DNA of 33,080 nucleotides, taken from positions 5,228,911 through 5,261,990 of the forward strand of contig BFEA01000012.1 of NCBI GenBank assembly GCA_003427395.1, written 5' to 3'. Below, one piece after another: positions 30,815 through 33,080 of this stretch (position 1 is the stretch's first letter; every line of letters starts with the position of its first letter). A program made the translations under genes and the position numbers. The notes beneath the pieces were generated by a model. The model ran no database searches and was not told the DNA's origin. It worked only from the letters and a program-made list of their open reading frames with translations. The DNA comes from Chara braunii. Lineage: Eukaryota > Streptophyta > Charophyceae > Charales > Characeae.

Positions 30815-31630
30815 ACAACCCAACTTATGAGTATGACTGACCTACCTAAGCTATATGACTGGGCCACATCAACTTATGGTGTTATGGTATGGTACAACAA
30901 GTAAACGTAGGGCATATGACCATGCCACACTAATTTATTATATGAATAGATTCTACCTAAATGATTAACACAAGGCGTAAAACCAAGTCGCACTGACTTA
31001 TGGTGAGGCTCGTCAACTTCAACATTTGGCATACACAAATAACTAGGTCGCCTCAACTTATGACGAAGTCTCGCCTTTGCCCAAACAAACGACAAAACGC
31101 ATATCGCAAACTTATGGTATGGCTAGTCAGTCCAAACAATGATGGGTAGTCCAGCCTGTTTAGACAAGAAATATGTGCATATGACTGAACAACCCCCTAC
31201 TTACGGGTTCAACCAACCTCTGCAACAGAACCACATTCAACAAGTAATATCACACCTTCATTCTCTTTTCCGACAAACAGTCGGGTCACTCCAACTCATG
31301 GAGATCCCCAACCAAGTCTCATTCATGTTTAAAAATAACCAAGTTTTATATTATATCATTGTATATTGTGTTATCATGGGCATAAGGCCAGACTACCTAA
31401 CTTATGAATGAGTTCATCCTGTCTAAAGTTACCTCTCAATTTTATACTCTAAATCTTATTTATTTTCTGCTTTCGTTTTGTACTGGCTGATACTGCTAGA
31501 TCTTCAAACTTATGGAGCCTAGCCTGCCCATGATATACATTATATATAATTATATCATATTTTCTACTTTGGTTCCACATATGTTCAAGGCTCATGACTT
31601 CGTTATACCAACTTATGGTGTGATTAGCCT
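30815..31630 (-). repeat. CATAAGTT hairpin-unit array, right arm
   Basis: Reverse-strand cores (AACTTATG or variants) at 30822, 30871, 30995, 31055, 31109, about 31399, 31509 and 31609. Units at 31109, 31055 and 30995 align with left-arm units 25107, 25170 and 25230, including the DNA between them. Stem pairing is weaker here than in the left arm (for example CAC/GTG at 30995, CCA/TGG at 31609). Confidence 0.75.
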
Positions 31631-31769
31631 TCGCATGTGTCCCCCTTATAAATAAACATAGAACTTTGAATGTGCTCAACTTTGTTCAATCAACAAAAGA
31701 AACAAGGAACCCCCAAAAAAACATGCAACCTGAACATCCAACTTACACAAGCGATTATCGGGTAGCTGA

Positions 31770-32200
31770 AAATTCAGGAATGAAAATTCAGAAGTGAGAG
31801 TTTTTGGCAGTCTGAAAATCCTGCATGGTCCAGAAGTGGTGAAAGGTCCGAAGACCTTGAAAACCACATGTTTAAGCAGGCTGCATCATGAAGTGGTGAA
31901 GTGTGTCCTGAAGTGGTCAAGTGAGAGTTTTTGGCAGTCTGAAAATCCTGAATGGTCATGAAGTGGTGAACGGTCCGAAGACCATGAAGACCACCCTTCA
32001 CCACTTGAGGATGCAGCCTGCCTAAACATGTGGTTTTCAGGGTCTTCGGAGCTTTCACCACTTCAAGACCATTCAGGATTTTCAGACCTGAATGGTCATG
32101 AAGTGGTAAAAGGTCCGAAGACCCTGAAAACCACCTGTTTAGGCAGACTGCATCCTGAACTAGTGAAGGGTGTCATGAAGTGGTGATGAAAAATACGACT
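31770..32200. repeat. Palindromic insertion in right arm
   Basis: Absent from the matching left-arm position (about 24240-24260). Built of phrases such as CTGAATGGTCATGAAGTGGT and GGTCCGAAGACC.TGAA, which recur in both orientations; 31950-32000 pairs with 32020-32085. It has the same CTGAAG-rich hairpin style as 25291-26128 but a different sequence. Ends are not clear. Confidence 0.65.
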
Positions 32201-32900
32201 GTTATTAACCTTCTCTTCACACTCATAATGGACTCGCTTTTTGGTTGACCTGGTCAAACACAAACAAAACTAACCTTCCTCATATTTCCTCCATTAATTT
32301 TATTTGAATTCACATAATAATTTGACTTTGTGCACATATTTTTTCAAATAACCTTTTACATTAACTCATGAAATTAAAATAAACAGATAGAGAGTAGTAC
32401 GTTTTAAAGGATGGGATCGCACTAGTAAAAAGGTATGTATACCTGTATGTTCCCTGCCTCCAGAACCACGTCTGGGCTCCGACAGAGCTCCCCTAATCAG
32501 TGGGTTGATCTCCCACAAGGTTTGGCTACGGATTACAGGTTTACAATCCTGCCTGTCGCCTTCCTCTCCAAACCAACCAGACTAAACATATAATAAGAAA
32601 GGCAGAGATAAAGGTNATTGAGTCTCTTAGATATATGAAAGGTGCTCTCAGACTCGCATGAGAGAGCCTTGTTGTCTTCAATCGTCTGGGAGTCCCTAAA
32701 TGATGGCCAAAAACACAATGCAGACAACCCGATCACAACCATAACGCAGAGTACCAACCCCCTGATAGAGTCGCAGCTATGCAGCATCAAAAAAATCGCT
32801 TTCAAATAGAGCACACCCTCGTGCTCCATTCAAAGTGCTAGCGAAGCTGCAACAATGCTTAGTTAAAACAACATTGCACAACTGTGACTGCCAAGAACCC

Positions 32901-33080
32901 AAAAGAGCACAGTCGAATTAACCCAAATAAACAACTGCACAGTCAATGCTCCTTTGGAGTGTCGAAGCTGCGAGCTCAAGTGTTGATGAACTCAGCAGAA
33001 TCAGTCACAAAACAACGATTATGAATAGGCGTCGCCCGACAACTACAACAACTCTGACCTTAACGCTGCTAACTGCAACT
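32901..33080. other. Window end, nothing recognised
   Basis: AC-rich sequence without a frame or clear repeat. It may be the outer part of the right arm. Confidence 0.4.

Larger units (their letters stand above)
30187..32900 (-). repeat. Right arm of giant imperfect inverted repeat
   Basis: Minus-strand counterpart of 23540-26945. Similarity continues at least to about 32870 (minus-strand GTGTGCTCTA near 32810 matches 23613) and may pass the window end. A single ambiguous base lies at 32616. The minus strand has a 98-codon frame (32533-32829) that is partly hydrophobic and not recognised. The left-arm counterpart does not keep it open, so I do not call it a gene. Confidence 0.85.

Overview
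The window is eukaryotic nuclear DNA made almost entirely of repeats. It has satellite arrays, nested transposable elements, long homopolymers, two single-base ambiguities (11703, 32616) and one assembly gap (14776-15003). I see no intact host protein-coding gene. The best-supported gene set belongs to a retroelement whose architecture (a Penelope-like reverse transcriptase with a GIY-YIG endonuclease in front of it) is known from the green lineage and protists as well as invertebrates. Together with the flavour of the repeats this suggests a green-lineage genome, possibly a charophyte such as Chara. The species is inference, not shown by the sequence.

Layout, left third. Positions 1-1453 are low-complexity DNA with minisatellites. 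At 1454 a 91-bp satellite begins right behind a CACTA-like terminus (CACTAGTG...). It runs to 4124, is interrupted by a 6.4-kb element (4125-10521), and resumes in phase until 12410. It is closed by a 229-bp unique end module whose outer end reads CACTCGTGGTCAAT on the minus strand. I read 1454-12639 as one non-autonomous CACTA-like element built mostly of satellite, with the retroelement nested inside. A second copy of the array end plus end module lies at 14038-14674, and a third end module with a sister 82-bp satellite lies inverted at 29435-29840.

The nested element is a Penelope-like element (PLE). It has direct pseudo-LTRs of about 1.08 kb (4124-5207 and 9456-10521). Each carries a TATA box and a type I hammerhead ribozyme. 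The interior encodes a CCHC zinc-knuckle protein, a protein with a SAP-like segment, and a large protein with an N-terminal GIY-YIG endonuclease, a CxC motif and a PLE-type reverse transcriptase. The two ribozyme cleavage sites would bound a 5,314-nt RNA unit. The copy is old or damaged: one frameshift and two in-frame stops hit the large protein, and each ribozyme carries one lesion.

Middle (12640-23500): decayed coding fragments, microsatellites, a G-tract cluster at 15870-15926, and long AT-rich or pyrimidine-rich stretches in which I recognise nothing.

Right third (about 23540 to past the window end): a very large imperfect inverted repeat. The left arm, about 23540-26945, pairs collinearly with 30187 to about 32900, with a 3.2-kb spacer between. 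Both arms contain tandem units of about 60 bp with a constant core CATAAGTT flanked by different but mutually complementary stems. Each arm is also interrupted at a different place by its own palindromic insertion.
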